IMG/VR virus record: IMGVR_UViG_3300032334_002236
Location: 22,914-86,913 of that record
Reading direction: 5' to 3' (one strand)
Length of the DNA: 64,000 nt
Source of the DNA: a virus
The notes under the pieces are model-generated. The model had not been told where the DNA came from. It worked only from the letters and a program-made list of their open reading frames with translations, and did not search any database. This document shows, piece by piece, positions 16,061 to 28,800 of this stretch. Numbering within the stretch: position 1 is the first letter of the stretch; each line of letters begins with the position of its first letter. A program made the position numbers and the translations under genes.

Positions 16061-16686
16061 GCTGAAACACCCAAGTTGGTCAAGCTCTGGATCCTGATGG
16101 TATAATCCACTTGTATCTGCCTGTTGAGGCTCTTCTGTATGGGATGGAATATCACATGTGTTAATAGCATACCTGGATTGGCTGTGATGCCGTAATCATC
16201 AGTGGTGGTGCCAGCATAGCTTTTTATGCCCATCTCATCAAAAACATAAGTGTCATTTACCAGATAACTGTTGTCGAAAGCCAACTGATCACTGGGCTCA
16301 CCGTAATCCAACACACAACTGATGAACAGATCAGTGTACACTTGCCCAGGAGTATGTCTCACCTGTATGTTGTTGCGTGTGGCATCAGTATTACTGCTCT
16401 GGTATTGGTTAACGATCTTTTTATAAGTCTGGTTATACAAGCTGCTGTTGCTGCCTTTGGTGTTGGTGGGCAGATATGTTATCACGCCAGTGTTGTCTAT
16501 ACTGGTACCACCATTTCCAAATACCATCTCACTGACAAAACCTTGCCCGCCATTCACGAGGCTTTGGGCAATGGCCAGACTGAAGTTTTCATAATGTATG
16601 GCATTGTGATCGTGATAAAAAATGGTGCCATCTGTGGGACTCCAGATCTTAACGTCGCCGGTTATTTGCAGTGGCAAGTGGTTCAT
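16057..16686 (-). CDS. Conserved virion structural protein, unnamed
   Basis: 209 residues: MNHLPLQITGDVKIWSPTDG, then HDHNAIHYENFSLAIAQSLV, EMVFGNGGTSIDNTGVITY and LFISCVLDYGEPSDQ. From memory, proteins with NAIHYENMS and FGNGGT motifs recur in T4-like phages of marine and soil hosts near the baseplate/fibre genes and are usually left unnamed. It overlaps the preceding 51-residue gene and the following fibre gene by ATGA, so the three are coupled. It may join fibres to the baseplate, by position only. Confidence 0.65.
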   Translation of the reverse strand: MNHLPLQITGDVKIWSPTDGTIFYHDHNAIHYENFSLAIAQSLVNGGQGFVSEMVFGNGGTSIDNTGVITYLPTNTKGSNSSLYNQTYKKIVNQYQSSNTDATRNNIQVRHTPGQVYTDLFISCVLDYGEPSDQLAFDNSYLVNDTYVFDEMGIKSYAGTTTDDYGITANPGMLLTHVIFHPIQKSLNRQIQVDYTIRIQSLTNLGVSA

Positions 16687-16838
16687 GCGCGGGTTTCCAG
16701 TAATATTTGTCCTGATTCACCATCAGTTATCTTGAGGAACCCTTGTAACAGGATGCCACTGGATTCTTCTGGCAGATCTTCAACAACATTCTGTTGTTGT
16801 GGTGTATTATTTATCTGTGATTCCTGCTGCGAATCCAT
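16683..16838 (-). CDS. 51-residue linker gene in a coupled chain
   Basis: A short reading frame of 51 codons, MDSQQESQINNTPQQ at the start and GILLQGFLKITDGESG near the end. The first half is Gln/Asn-rich and acidic. Its ATG overlaps the stop of the giant gene (TAATG) and its TGA overlaps the start of the 209-residue gene (ATGA). This exact packing on both sides is the main evidence that it is translated. Function is unknown; a small virion or assembly protein is likely given the context. A late-like box (16808-16815) lies inside it. Confidence 0.6.
   Translation of the reverse strand: MDSQQESQINNTPQQQNVVEDLPEESSGILLQGFLKITDGESGQILLETRA
16808..16815 (-). promoter_or_regulatory. Possible internal late box
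   Basis: GATAAATA inside the 51-residue gene, about 120 nt before the 209-residue gene. It may be chance, but it would give the coupled genes after the giant gene an extra promoter. Confidence 0.35.
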
Positions 16839-19800
16839 TATGCGCTCCTGATATATCTGGCTTGTATACTGTCCGATTCATGCAGTGTCTGACCAGGTTT
16901 GATCCATAGATGACCTTGTCTCAATTTCTGCCCATTGGCTACAGTGACCAACTGTCCGGCCTTGTTAGTTATCACCACATCTATCAGCTGTGTAAAGATG
17001 CTGAAACCTGGTGTGCCAGTCAATGTGATTCCTGTGGCATCATTACCCGTATCAGCAGCAATCACGCCAGTGAAGGCAGTGAGTGCATTTATGGATGTGA
17101 CTATCCTTGATCTATTAGTGGCAGTATTTGTTGTCAACAACAGGTTGACTATGGTGCCATTTATCAAGATCTGGGTGCTGGTACTGGCCGAGGGTGCAGT
17201 CATGGCACTACCAGGCACAACGGTAATTGCACTGAGTGGACTGGTACCTTGCTGGAGACCAGTATATCCCAGATCAGCACCGTTGCTGTCAGTAAATCCA
17301 CCACTTATATCCACAACTATATCCTGGCCTATCAGATCACTCAGTTTGATGCCAGTGGTATCACTGCCACTGTCTATGGCTGTGACCCCGGTGATGCTGC
17401 TGACAGCATTTATGGCATTGGTTATCTTGCTGCGATTAGCTGTGATATTGGTTGTGAGATAGCCTATGCTTATGTCCTGCCCATCTATCCTGATGCTGCC
17501 AGTTATCTCAGTACGCGGTGCAAGCATGCTGGTTCCAGCAACAACATTCACAGCAGCAAATGATCCCAATGTCAATCCCAACCATGTGGCATCTATGCCT
17601 TCAGTCAATAATTCTGTCTCTGTGCTCTGTGGTATGTTCATCATGTCGCTGGCATCTTGAAGTATGCTGAAAGTGTCATGCCTATCTGCTGCTCCAGTTC
17701 CAGCCGTGCCCCTTCTGAGTAATCCCAAGCGGCTGTTGGCCAGATCCTTGACTCCATATGTTATGCGTTCACCGTTGACAAACACCACACCAGGTTTGTT
17801 CACACTGGGATCACTGTCTGCCAACCTGCTGAGATCTGCCACATATATCCACTCATCCGCCTGATACAGATCTTGTGTGAGATAGGTCATATGGTCCTGT
17901 TTGATCACCTGGTATGTGGTGGTATCAGTGAGATCCTTGAATATCCTGAACTTGCTCCAACGGTTGCGGTTGGCACTGCCGAATGCTCTAACCACGATGA
18001 TGTCAGCATCAGCAATATATTGATCGAATATGATCCTGTTCTTGCCTATCAGGCGATAATCCAGATATGGCATCTGTAACATGCCGTTGATGGTTATCAT
18101 CACTGCACCTGGATCTTCTATATCCACAGGCAACACGAATGGCAAGTCGGTCCTGATCTGGGATAACTCGTTATCGAAAGGACTGTCATCCAGGATATCG
18201 CCATCGAACCCTGCGTTAACATTGACATATGTGCCCATGTTATTTCCAGTGTACACCCAGGTCTTGAGATCTATCATGTCGTGGTTTGTCAGTGTTAACA
18301 CATGCACACGATCAGTGTCATGTAATCCCAAGCTGGGATCGATAGTCACTGAGTTGGTGCTGTGTATGCGATAATCGCTGTAACTGCTGTCACTGATTAT
18401 GATCTGGCTACCTGGTAACGGAGTCACATTGAATTGTATCTGGGGCCATTGGCCTGCCACACGTACTACCTGATATTCTATGCGATTCTTCATGGTAATA
18501 CCATCTACTACCACGACAATGTCGCTGTCCCGTATCAGATTGAGATTGGAAACATATCTAAGCTGGCTGAGACTGAATTTGCTGGTCATGCCATTGGCAG
18601 TATAATAAGCCTGGCTGCTGGGTGTCAGATAGGTGTTGTTTACTCTCACGATGGTATGTACTATGGCTGGTTCTTCCTGCAATACCGGATCAGCCAATAC
18701 CAGGTTGTAATTGACTGGAGCGCCTGCTGATGTGGAATAAGTGTATTCGTTTATACGAGCATAGCTACGCAGTCCGTTATCATAACCATAGCTGTGCAAT
18801 GATATCTCATCATTCAGCTTGGGCTTATGTGCCAATGTGACCAACACACCATTATCAGTCTTACTCAGGGTAAAGTCAGTATAATGATCTTGTTGTATGC
18901 GCACATACACCTGTTTGCAATCGACCAGGCTGACATCTGGCAGCAGGAATGTCCTGGTGACGCCGTCACTGATATATCTGGCATTGCTGCTCTGTGCAAA
19001 TCCCGTGCTACCCCAGATATTGATCTGCAGAGTAAGGCCAGCAACTGCTGGATTAGTCAATATGACATTCTTTCCTGACAGATCCAATGTGTAATCCAGA
19101 TCCAGGTCAAGTGGTCCATATTTTTCCACCGCCACCCAGACAAACTCGCTGCCTGCCTGAGGCAGTGAAACATCGCTCCAACTGTAAACTTGTTGGATAC
19201 CATCTGACACATACGCCACCTGGCGTATCTCAGGATTGATATAATGTGTGAGCATATCTGTGGCGCTGGTAGTCACTGTTATGTCCAGTGTATCCATCAA
19301 TCTGCCTGGCAACAATTCTTCAGGTGCTGGCACATTATTGGCATCCACGAATTGGCCGCCTTCAGTGATGATATCTTCTGGCCTGATACCCAGCATCTGG
19401 TCTGTGAATTGGCTGGTATAGATGGTATCTATGGCTTGTGGACCACGTATGATATCCAATCCCAGTTCATCACGATATACAGGATCATATGGAGCCTGAT
19501 CATAAGCTGGCTGGTCATATCCGCTTGCCTGATCGAATCCTGGTCCTATCACTTGCACACCAGCATGCTTGATACCGGCCATCAGTTGGCTGAGATCACG
19601 ACCAGCTTTGCCTGGACCAGTCTGGTAATAACTCCAGATACGGTCAGCAGCATTGTCCAACCAATTGCCTGCATAAGGTCTCAATTTAGCAGCATCGAAA
19701 TCGTTGCCACTGACAAAACTTTCAGTAACCACATAGGCCACTGGTCCAGTATGATCCCACAGGCTGTCACGATAGATCACCACATCTTCCTTGTTGTAAC

Positions 19801-22800
19801 TGGTGTCAGGTGTCCATATCCTTATTATCATCAGTCTGAAGTTCAGCATGTTGAACCGGTTGTTGCTGACATGGTCCACCACACACCTGAATGCTGGATC
19901 GATGTAACTCACCACCTGATCCAATTTGTAACTGGTATCAGGTTTCCAATCTTGTACCTGATTGCTGTAGGTATATCTGTCGAATTTCAGCTGGGTCTTG
20001 ATGTTCCTGGCCAGGCCCAATCCCAGGTGTACCGCAGCAACAGCAGGCGTGTCATTTATGCCAGTGATGGTCACTGATGCTTGTGTATATCCTTTACCAG
20101 GATCGGTCACTGTGATCTTAGTGATCACACCGTTAACCACGGTTGCTTTGGCCTTGGCACCAGTACCATTGCCATATATCTTGACGCTCACTGTGCTGGC
20201 AATATATCCTGTTCCAGTGTGTATCATACGAACACGCTCTGCACCATAAGCATGGTTATTGAGCCAAGGTGCATACACTGTACGGGCCAATGCTACCTGA
20301 TCTATCTGGTTGTTAAGTTGTGGACTACGATACCTGCTGGCATCTATATTGTAATAAGGCTGCAGATCAAAATCCGTTATGTCCAGTTGAGCCACGTCTG
20401 GATTTTGCATGTTGTCGTATCTGGCCACATATTTTTTCAGATACACATGGAAAGGTTTGATCTCCTGGAAGAACTCGCTTATGCTGTTTTGTATATCTGG
20501 CAGGAACACTGGAAGTTGGTCCAGTTTTCTCACTCTCTGATACATGTCCACCAGGCTGGTTTTCATGACCCAATCTGCATCCAGGGTCTGGCTCAGTTGC
20601 AGGTTCATCAGGCTACGCATGATGGATTTGAGATCAGTACGGAATTCCTGGGTCATCAGATGTTCTATCACAGCTTGGAATATCACGCTTACTTCTTTAT
20701 TGCAATCTTTGCCATAACTGGTGCTGTCCAAACTGCTGCCGTCCAGGCCCAGACCATTCTGGCTGTTATCCCATAGGTTGTCGCTGAATGACACAGTGGC
20801 ACCTTGTTGAGCCAACAATGTCAGACCGTTGCCAGTTACCAGGCACATCTTCCAACCACCAGCATCACTATTACGGATGTATATGACATCCCCTAATGCC
20901 AATGGTAGGTTGTTGATCTCACCTTCATTATCGATGTTGTAATTGGTCTTGGTATCCTGTGTATATTCAGGACTATACCAATCAGTACTGGTCCAATACT
21001 TCCTGACATCATAGGTCTGTACTCTCACCAGGTACCAATAAAATTTATTCTGTGGATCTTTTCTCAGTTCCCTGATGCTCCATCCACCAGACACATCTGA
21101 ATCTTGGCTTACAAGTACCTTGGCACCCAAGGTGTATAATCTCTGATCCAGGTAACCCAATTCTGTCAGATCCTGGACGCTTGTGACATAATGGCTGCTG
21201 TCTGGCACTGGATCATGGCGACCCAGAGCAGCCAAGAAGCTGGGCCTGATCAACGTGATGCAGACATTCTTACAGAATTCATTCAGTTGTAAGAAATAAC
21301 TCTGGCGTGCCTGGTATAGATCACCAAACACTGTCTGCCTGGGTCTCACACTGGTGCCGTATCGTTGTTTTTCCGGCAATCTGGTGTCAGGCACAGGCCT
21401 GTCCTGATCGTCTTGCCCAGATAGGCTGTGGCGTATCTTGTCATAGATTTCTTGGTTAGTTCCCAGATCGCTGCCATCGTCGAACACCGCCCATTCACTG
21501 TGAGTGACACTTGTATCTGACTCACTTGTGCGTAATATCAGGCTGGTGTCTGAACCTATCAGGCCCTGGCAATTATATAATCCCAACAAGTTTGTGTCAA
21601 GCACACTGATATACGCCTGATCCTGCTGTCTGGGACTGGCTAATATCTGTTCCATCTCTATGGTGCTGACGTCGTTGAGATTGCTATTTCTCACCCAGAA
21701 ATAATAACGCACCTGTGCTGCACCAGTGATATTGTCCACGATGGTGCGGGTACTGTACACATCTGTCTGTACATACAAGGGCTTGGTTTTACCATTGGCT
21801 GTGGAAAATTCCAGTGGCGGAACATCAGATTCTATCCACTGATAGATGCTGATGCTGCTGTTGGGGAAAGCATTGTTCCAGGTATTCAGTTTGAAGATGA
21901 TGTCACCCTGATCCTGATCCATCAATTTGATGTTATTGGTATCCCACCAAGTTTGTCCCACTTGTTGGTATCCCCAACTGCTTCTTTGATCTGTATTAAA
22001 AGTCAGTCTGTTGGGCGCATTGGTATAAACTGCTGGATCGGTATTACTGATGTAATTTAGTTTGCTGGCCACTGTGGGAGCAAATTTGCTATGCAAAGGA
22101 TCCAGCACTATCAGATCTTGCATCTTGGTACGGGTATTACGATCATAAAGATAAGCATGCGTGATACGGCTGCTGTCATATTCTGCACCTTTGCGTCGCA
22201 ATGTCTTCCATACACGTTCAGCAACGGGATTCTTGTAGATGTATAATGTGCCCTGTGGTTGGTCGTTGACATTGCCACTGGGGCTGCCGATGGCTAACCA
22301 ATTTTCACTGATAGCTACACCTGTGCCAAATTTGCTCTGTGTGGACAGATCTTTATGGCTCAATGTGCTTGCGTACACATATTTGTCTGGTCTGTCAGTG
22401 TCGCCAGGTCCCTGCAATTCATATAGATAGGCTGTGCCACTACGATAGGTCTTGTCTTTGAGGTCCACTAATGTGCGATTATCGAATGTCAATGCACCAT
22501 TATCGAATGTTGTTATCTTATAGTTGTCACTTACGCTAGTTCCCACCAGCAGCAGTTGCCCATCAGGACTCAATGTTATCCTTTCTCCGAATTTTTCTGT
22601 GTCCTGGGTCAACGGGCTCAGTATAAGCTGGCTATGGTTCCAGGAACTCATGCCCAACAGAGACAACACATCTGTCAATCCATTACGTAGGCGCATGATA
22701 GCTGGAGGTGCTGCTATTATTTGTATCTTGCTGGATACCAGAGCAGCAGATATTCCCAGTATACCAGCATTGTTTATGGTATCCAGGATATCCTGTGTGC

Positions 22801-25800
22801 TGCCAGTGGCAAATCTCAACAGATGATCATTTATATACAAACAACTGTTGGCTGGTATCACCGGTAATACCACATTGCTGGTCACCTGATTGTACTTGAG
22901 ATGTGTATCCAGGTAACGGAAGATAGCGCCATTCCTGTTGTTGGTATAGCGATATCCAGGAGCACCCACCACCAATTCAGCACCGGTCTGGTCTAATTTT
23001 ACTTCTTGACCGAATTCCAAGGAATCATTCACCAGAGCAGGCAATACGTTTGCTGTACTGATCAGCCTGGAGTATTCAACACTTATCTGAGCACCAGCAT
23101 CCACAGGTTGTGACAGTACCACTATCTGGTAACTGATGTTGCAACTGTTGAAATTATAGGGATTGGGATCAGTGTACAACACCACATTGCTGATGTCACG
23201 ATCAGTACACAATTTCAAGGTGTCCTTGTCCACATATTGCACATAGTATGCAGTGTTGTTGACAAAATTTGCAGGCACTGGACCACTGATCTGTACTTGA
23301 TCCTGATCTGCCATGCCATGATCCAATACGGTCAATACTGCTTGCCCGTCGATCTCTATGATCCTCTGTATGACTAAACTTTGCCTGCCCAGCATATAAT
23401 CTGTTCTTATCTGCTGATCCACTGTTATAACAGGATCCATGTAATAGGGTTCGCCAGTGGATATGGTATTAGTATTGTTTTGGCCCAGGACATCTATGTG
23501 GAATTTGGTCTGTGATGCAGTAGCTTTTACTATTCTGACCTCACGTTCCAGTATCTCTACTGTTCCATAGCCACCATAACTCTTGTGTCCCACAGCTATA
23601 CGCCTACCTGTGGCATCTGTGCTGATGCTCGATCCCCAATCACTACTGTTGGTACCCTCGTATGCTCCCACCAGTTTATAGTAATCTCTATAATGGATGG
23701 TTATCACACTGTCAAGATCTGGAGCTACTGTGAAAAAGATGTTGTCTGGATTGGGACTTAGTGTATAATCCAGGTTGGGTATCTGCACTACCTGATCTAT
23801 CATCACAGTAACATCATTGGCTTGCAACAGTTTTGTCTGTGCAGCACTGGGGAAAGCATATTCCTGGCTGGTGCTATCACCTGTATAACTGACGCTACCA
23901 GATATCACAGTGGTGTAACGGAAGCTGTAAAGCTGCCCATTGACGCTATCTGTCACATACAGCCAATTGCCATCCTTGCTGACAGTCATACCAGCCATAT
24001 CACCATCAGTGAATGCATAATAGATTATCTGTTTGATGCTGATTTCACGATCCACGATTTCAGCCACGTGTACTATTCCCCGGCCAGCACAAGTGCCTGA
24101 GATGCACACCCGATCTTGATCACTGATACTGATTTCTTTACCGAAATCACTTATGGCTGCATTTGCAGGATTGAGCCTGGATGTCTGGTTCCAGTTGTTA
24201 CTGGTATCCAATGTGTACAGATAAACTGCACCTGTTGAACCTCTGCCCGGACTGTTGACCACGCTGTAATTTTGTCTGCTGTTGATCACCACCCGCTCAC
24301 CGTAACGGTCCACCGGGTGGGTGTATATGGGACTGATCATCTTGTCGAATTGCCAGCTGTCTGTGTTCTGTAACACGCTGTAATCTTTAGGATCATGATC
24401 GATGTAAACTATGTCTCCATTCTTCCAACCACGGGCTGGTTGGAAATCTCCGAAACTAAATTTATCGGTGAATCTGACATTTACCAGTTTATACACCAGT
24501 GAACGGATGGTCTGTGTTCCTATGCTGATGTTGTTCTTGACGTTTACTGTGAAGTATGCCCCTGCCACTGCTTTAATGGTGTAGAATCCTGCCAGATCCA
24601 CCTGGTTATTGGTGTTATTCAACACAGTACTGTGCAACATGATCACATCTAATACCTGGAATCCATGGGCAATATCTGTGGTGAATGTCAGTTCGTTAGG
24701 TGCAGTCTGGGAACAGTTTGTCACATAGATGCGATCAGTGAGAGTGACACGATAGGTGGCCCATTGACCAGCATTGTCGTTAGCCACCCATACCAGGCTT
24801 CCTTCACCCAATAAGCTGTTGATACTGTCTATCTGATCTATCTTCTGTATGTTGAATACTGTGGCGCTGACTTCACTGCTACGCACCGGCCCTGTATCAC
24901 CTAATATCTGTGGTTTGGCAACACCTGCAAATATATTCTTGTCATATTCATATGGACATTGTATCAGATCAGTTTGACGATAATTGTTGGCTCCTGGCAG
25001 ATCTTGATCAGTGGCATCTTGGAAAGCCAGAGCATACTGGTTATTGATGCTGCTGATTCCTGCCAGATCCAGTTCGAACAGTTGTTGTTGTTGTGTATTA
25101 CCGAATCTGTCCAGGCGTACTGCAAACAATTCCTGGATCTCTATACTAGTATCCAGGCTCTCATTCTGTGCGCGGATGAATGCCTGCACCACTGCCTGGC
25201 TGCCTTTCTGTTTCAGCATGCCCAGATAGAATTTGTGTTGGCTGACCACATCCAATCCCAGAGCATTGAGATATCTTCTCTTGCTGAAACCAGTGGCATG
25301 CCTGCCATACATGTCTGCCAATGCGTTGACATTCTGCTTGTCCACGTCATAGAATCCCAGGAATTGGCTGGCATCGTATGCTGGATTGGGTATCAACTGA
25401 TGTTGCAGCAGGTCACCTGAAATCTCATACCATAGACCGTGGTTGAATTTACCAGCACCAGGTGTGAAGTTCTTGGCAGTGTAATAATGGTTCTTGTGGA
25501 AGGTCACGTCGCCGCGATAATAATCAGTGTAACTTTGCCAATTTTCCACAGGCCTGACATTTATCAGATATCCTGGTGCATAAAGGCTGCCGTTCCAATC
25601 CTGTGTCTTATTGCCTTGTATCTTGATCCTGCTCTGGCGATTGCCCATGACAGGATCAAATATCACATCATTGAAAACTGTGCGGTTGTCCAGCACCAAA
25701 GCATGTTCATATTGTACCACGCTCAGGTCCAACAGGTGTATGCCTTTGTTCTGGGATCTGGTCTGGATATGGAAATCGTTGCCATCACGGTATATGCGAT

Positions 25801-28800
25801 AGTCGCTGCTCTTGAGCGTCCTGCCATCGCTGTCTACCAGCCTGGTATAATCGCTGCGATTGCTCAGTGTTTCCACAGCACCATAATCGCTGTGGAATTT
25901 CAAGGATACACCAGCAGGTGTCACACTGATCACCACGTCCTGACCCCAGTGCTGTTGGTTCCAGAACAGGAACTCTTTCACAGCTAGTGTCCAATTACTC
26001 ACAGTCTGTTGATCGTCTAATATATCATCGAATTGGAATCCCTGTTGTGCAAGATAATGTCCATACCCCATGAGGAAGTTCACAACAGCCTGTTTGTTGG
26101 CCAATATCTGTCCATAAGGCATGCTGATGACGTTTGTGCTGAATTTTTCGTAGATCAGTATGCTGTCTGTTCCCACAGTCAGGGTGTAGGAATTATTAGT
26201 ATCCAACACAGGAGTCAGCAGGAAGTAGGGCTTAACGGTATCGAATCCGTATATCTTATAAGTGTCTCCTATCCGTACTATGGTCACTGCGCTGTAGATG
26301 GCACGGGCAATCACACTGCTCTTGCTGAAAACCACATGATAATTTTCATTAGGGATCATTATGCTGTTGTTGGTGGTCTGTGGGCTGACCTGATCTGCCA
26401 ACAATATCAGCTGCTGTTTGTCTGTATAACCAGCCAGTTTGTACACCAGATTGATCTGGCTGTTTTCCACGAAATCATACCAGGTGTGTTGCAGTTGCTG
26501 GTTGCGTGACAGAATGAAATCTCTGACCCACACGTTAGTTCCAGCATGGAAATCTGTGCTGTCACTCAGCTTGTGATTCCATTCACGTGTATTGGTCTGT
26601 TTATCCACTAATTGTCCGGTCAACACATCACGGATCTGGTCTCTGGTATTGAACCTGAGGCTGGCATATTCGGCAGGGCGAGCTAATGCACAAGCTATCT
26701 GTATGGCAAAAGGATAATAGCTGCTGCGCCTCCAGGAATTCTCAGCAGGTGCCCAGTCGCCCACTTTCCAATCATTAGTGGTACTGAAATCCTGATAATT
26801 CTTTACCAGGAAACTGTCAGGGCTTAACAAGTTGCCATGTGAATCCACAGGGATTATCTGGCTAAGTCCTGGCCTGCTGTATCTGACATCTAACCTGGCC
26901 TGGCCAGGATTGCTGCCCCTGATGAATCCCATCTCCAGATCCATCCACATTGTCATGTTGGCATTGGTATATGGAGCTGAGCCATAAGCTGCTGTCCACC
27001 AATCAGGCATGTCGGCAAAGCCCAACATCTGCCAGGGCTTGTGGTGTGGTTGATCAGTATCATAGAAATATTGATAGATGCCACGCCAATGCCCTGGCAC
27101 CTGCTCACTGTATATGACATCACGGCCACTATTATAATTAATGGTGAAGGCATCATAACCTGTGCCAGTGTTTTCAAAGATGTCGATGGCAAACTGCCCG
27201 CTCCATTCCAACAGGCTCTGACCGATGAATTTGTTCCATTCGGTCATGGTATAATCAGTCTTACGGAAAGCGCCAGGCTTCATGCTATTGATGCCAGTGT
27301 TCTCATCATCCCTGTAAAATGTCTGGCAATTATTGTATACCCTACGCTCATATTCCATGAGGATGTTATCGCGATAATCACCATATGCTGGAGTGATGCT
27401 GCCATCATGTCCTATGATCACCTGGATGGGTGTGGTATAGGTGTTGTCAGTTTCTATCACAGGCATGCTCAGCGGATACAATCCCAGCTTGCTGGGTGTG
27501 GCAGGTATCACATTCGCCTGTGTTGATGCATATTCCAGGATGGTTATGGTATCATTGAGGAATATGGCCAGGTCATTGCTGAGTGTCAATGTGTAACCCT
27601 GTACTGTATAATCTTTGCCACGCAGCAACAATATGTTATTGCGATAGGCCAGTATGGATGTGTAATTGCTTTCCTGTAGATCATAATTCTGGTTAAGATT
27701 ATATGACCTGTATCCCAAGTTGATCACAGGATACTGGTTGGAGTAATCAGGCAGTCCATGGGCTGCCATGTCAGTGTGATAATAAGGATCGGTAGGTTTA
27801 GCATCCTGCGATAATGTGGCTAATACCAGATCCAAACACTGCCTGATATTGGAGGTATCAGCAAAATTGGTATTATTGATCTGATCATGTAGATTGATCA
27901 TGAACTGGCCATATGCTGTCATGTTTTGCCGTATGGCACTGATAATATTGCAATCCGGATTGAGGCTTAATGTGGTATGTGCCCACATTCCAGCACTATG
28001 TTGCAATAGTTTACCAGGAACACCAGTGAGATCGATGTCACGGCTATTGTTTATACCAGATGCTTCGCCTGAAAACTCCATGCTATTGCTGGATATTTCT
28101 ATCAGATGGTTTCTCATCTGTCCCAATGTGACATCTGTTATCAGTTCGTTCTTATTGTTCACACCCAGATTAACTGGTATCTCATAAGTGGCATAAGTGT
28201 CTCCAGCTATGCCTGCGATCATCACTGTCAAACGATCACCTACTGATAAGTCTTGATGCAGGTGTAGGGTGACATATTTGTCTTGTACGATTATGTCATA
28301 ACTGTTTTTATCCATGAGGCGGGCATTGACCCGTATCTTGGCATCTATCAATCGTCCACTCTCTTCATAAGTGGTCTTGAATATGAAGTCATTCACACGA
28401 ACAATGTTAACATCTACGCTGTATACTACTTTTTGTCTGCTGCGTTCCCTGACCCGATCCCAGCCTGTGAGATACTTTATTCTGCTGTCAGGATCGATGC
28501 TGGCAGCATATCCTGTGCGGATGTGTCGTTGTGTGTTCTTGCTGTCTTGGGTGTAGTTGAACACATCTGTGTGGTAATAATTGGTGAAAACTATGTCACC
28601 TATGTTACCGATGTTCTGATATTTTAATGGTATTCCCAACACCTTATCTGATGTGCCAGTTGCATCAGCATAGCCAAACAAGCGGCTGCCTTTGAAATTG
28701 GTGCCCAGATATTTCTGGTTGTGCCCAAAGCTGTCAGTCTGCTTGTCAACTATCTCGAACAACGGGGGCTGTGGTATTCCCAACTTCTGTTGGCTGCGTT

